Below, piece after piece: positions 63,908 through 64,000 of a stretch of DNA of 64,000 bases. The stretch comes from Physella acuta (taxonomy: Eukaryota; Mollusca; Gastropoda; Physidae). The translations under genes and the position numbers were made by a program. The notes below the pieces were generated by a model. It ran no database searches. It had not been told where the DNA came from and saw nothing but the letters and a program-made list of their open reading frames with translations. The stretch lies in contig NW_026733009.1 in NCBI RefSeq assembly GCF_028476545.1, forward strand, positions 104,939 to 168,938, read 5' to 3'. How positions within the stretch are numbered: the first letter of the stretch is position 1; every line of letters begins with the position of its first letter.

Positions 63908-64000
63908 CCTACCCCACCCCCACATACCTGAACTCTACCCTTAACTATCTGACCCCCCACCCCCCCATACCTGAACTCTACCCTTAACTATCTGACCCCC
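63908..64000. repeat. start of a further tandem repeat, cut by the window end
   Basis: 'catacctgaactctaccctt' followed by AACTATCTGACCCCCC occurs twice. The array probably continues beyond the window. Confidence 0.8.

Noticed and set aside
62851-63987. 378-codon open frame with 13-residue repeats
   Set aside because: The 39 bp unit is a multiple of three and stop-free in frames on both strands. Only the short non-repeat lead-in was kept, as a weak candidate exon.

Overview
The window is animal nuclear DNA, most likely from a mollusc and probably a gastropod. It holds spliced genes with GT-AG introns, a circadian CLOCK gene, non-LTR and LTR retrotransposon relics, several classes of DNA transposon, and an extraordinary load of minisatellites. 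The mollusc call is an inference from overall gene and repeat character, not a proven assignment.

Two host genes are supported, and they converge. (1) CLOCK, plus strand, 16,275 to about 36,000. Seventeen coding exons join in consistent phase and give an acidic leader, a bHLH, PAS-A, PAS-B, a Ser/Thr/Gln-rich tail with the RQQEELR-type coiled coil, and a predicted tiny last exon. The start codon exon was not found. (2) Anhydro-N-acetylmuramic acid kinase (AnmK), minus strand, 50,663 down to 38,776. Its six exons total about 392 codons. It is a bacterial-type (Bacteroidetes-like) peptidoglycan-recycling enzyme that carries animal introns here.

Layout: 1-1,290 low-complexity DNA; 1,290-5,000 a dispersed repeat, a decayed LINE and an old retroelement scrap; 5,000-15,760 nested repeats (Helitron-like element, a 3.8 kb DNA transposon with a decayed transposase, a short hAT relic); 16,275-36,000 CLOCK; 36,380-38,775 Helitron-like repeat and intergenic DNA; 38,776-50,663 AnmK, whose third intron is an 8.7 kb array of a 19 bp repeat; 51,794-56,075 a young Ty3/gypsy-type LTR element with a 5 bp target duplication; 56,080-64,000 minisatellite-rich DNA without a recognised gene, ending in a near-perfect 39 bp array.

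The most striking pattern is that many minisatellites sit on, and multiply, splice sites of the two host genes. The CLOCK exon 7 acceptor with the first 43 nt of its exon is present 11 times and is split by a 3 kb transposon. The CLOCK exon 13 donor is present 12 times in a 27 bp in-frame unit. The exon 10 and exon 11 acceptors, the AnmK exon 4 and exon 5 donors, and the AnmK exon 2 acceptor are likewise repeated. One AnmK intron consists almost wholly of a 33 bp in-frame unit. Minisatellites cover roughly 20 kb, about 30 percent of the window by hand count.
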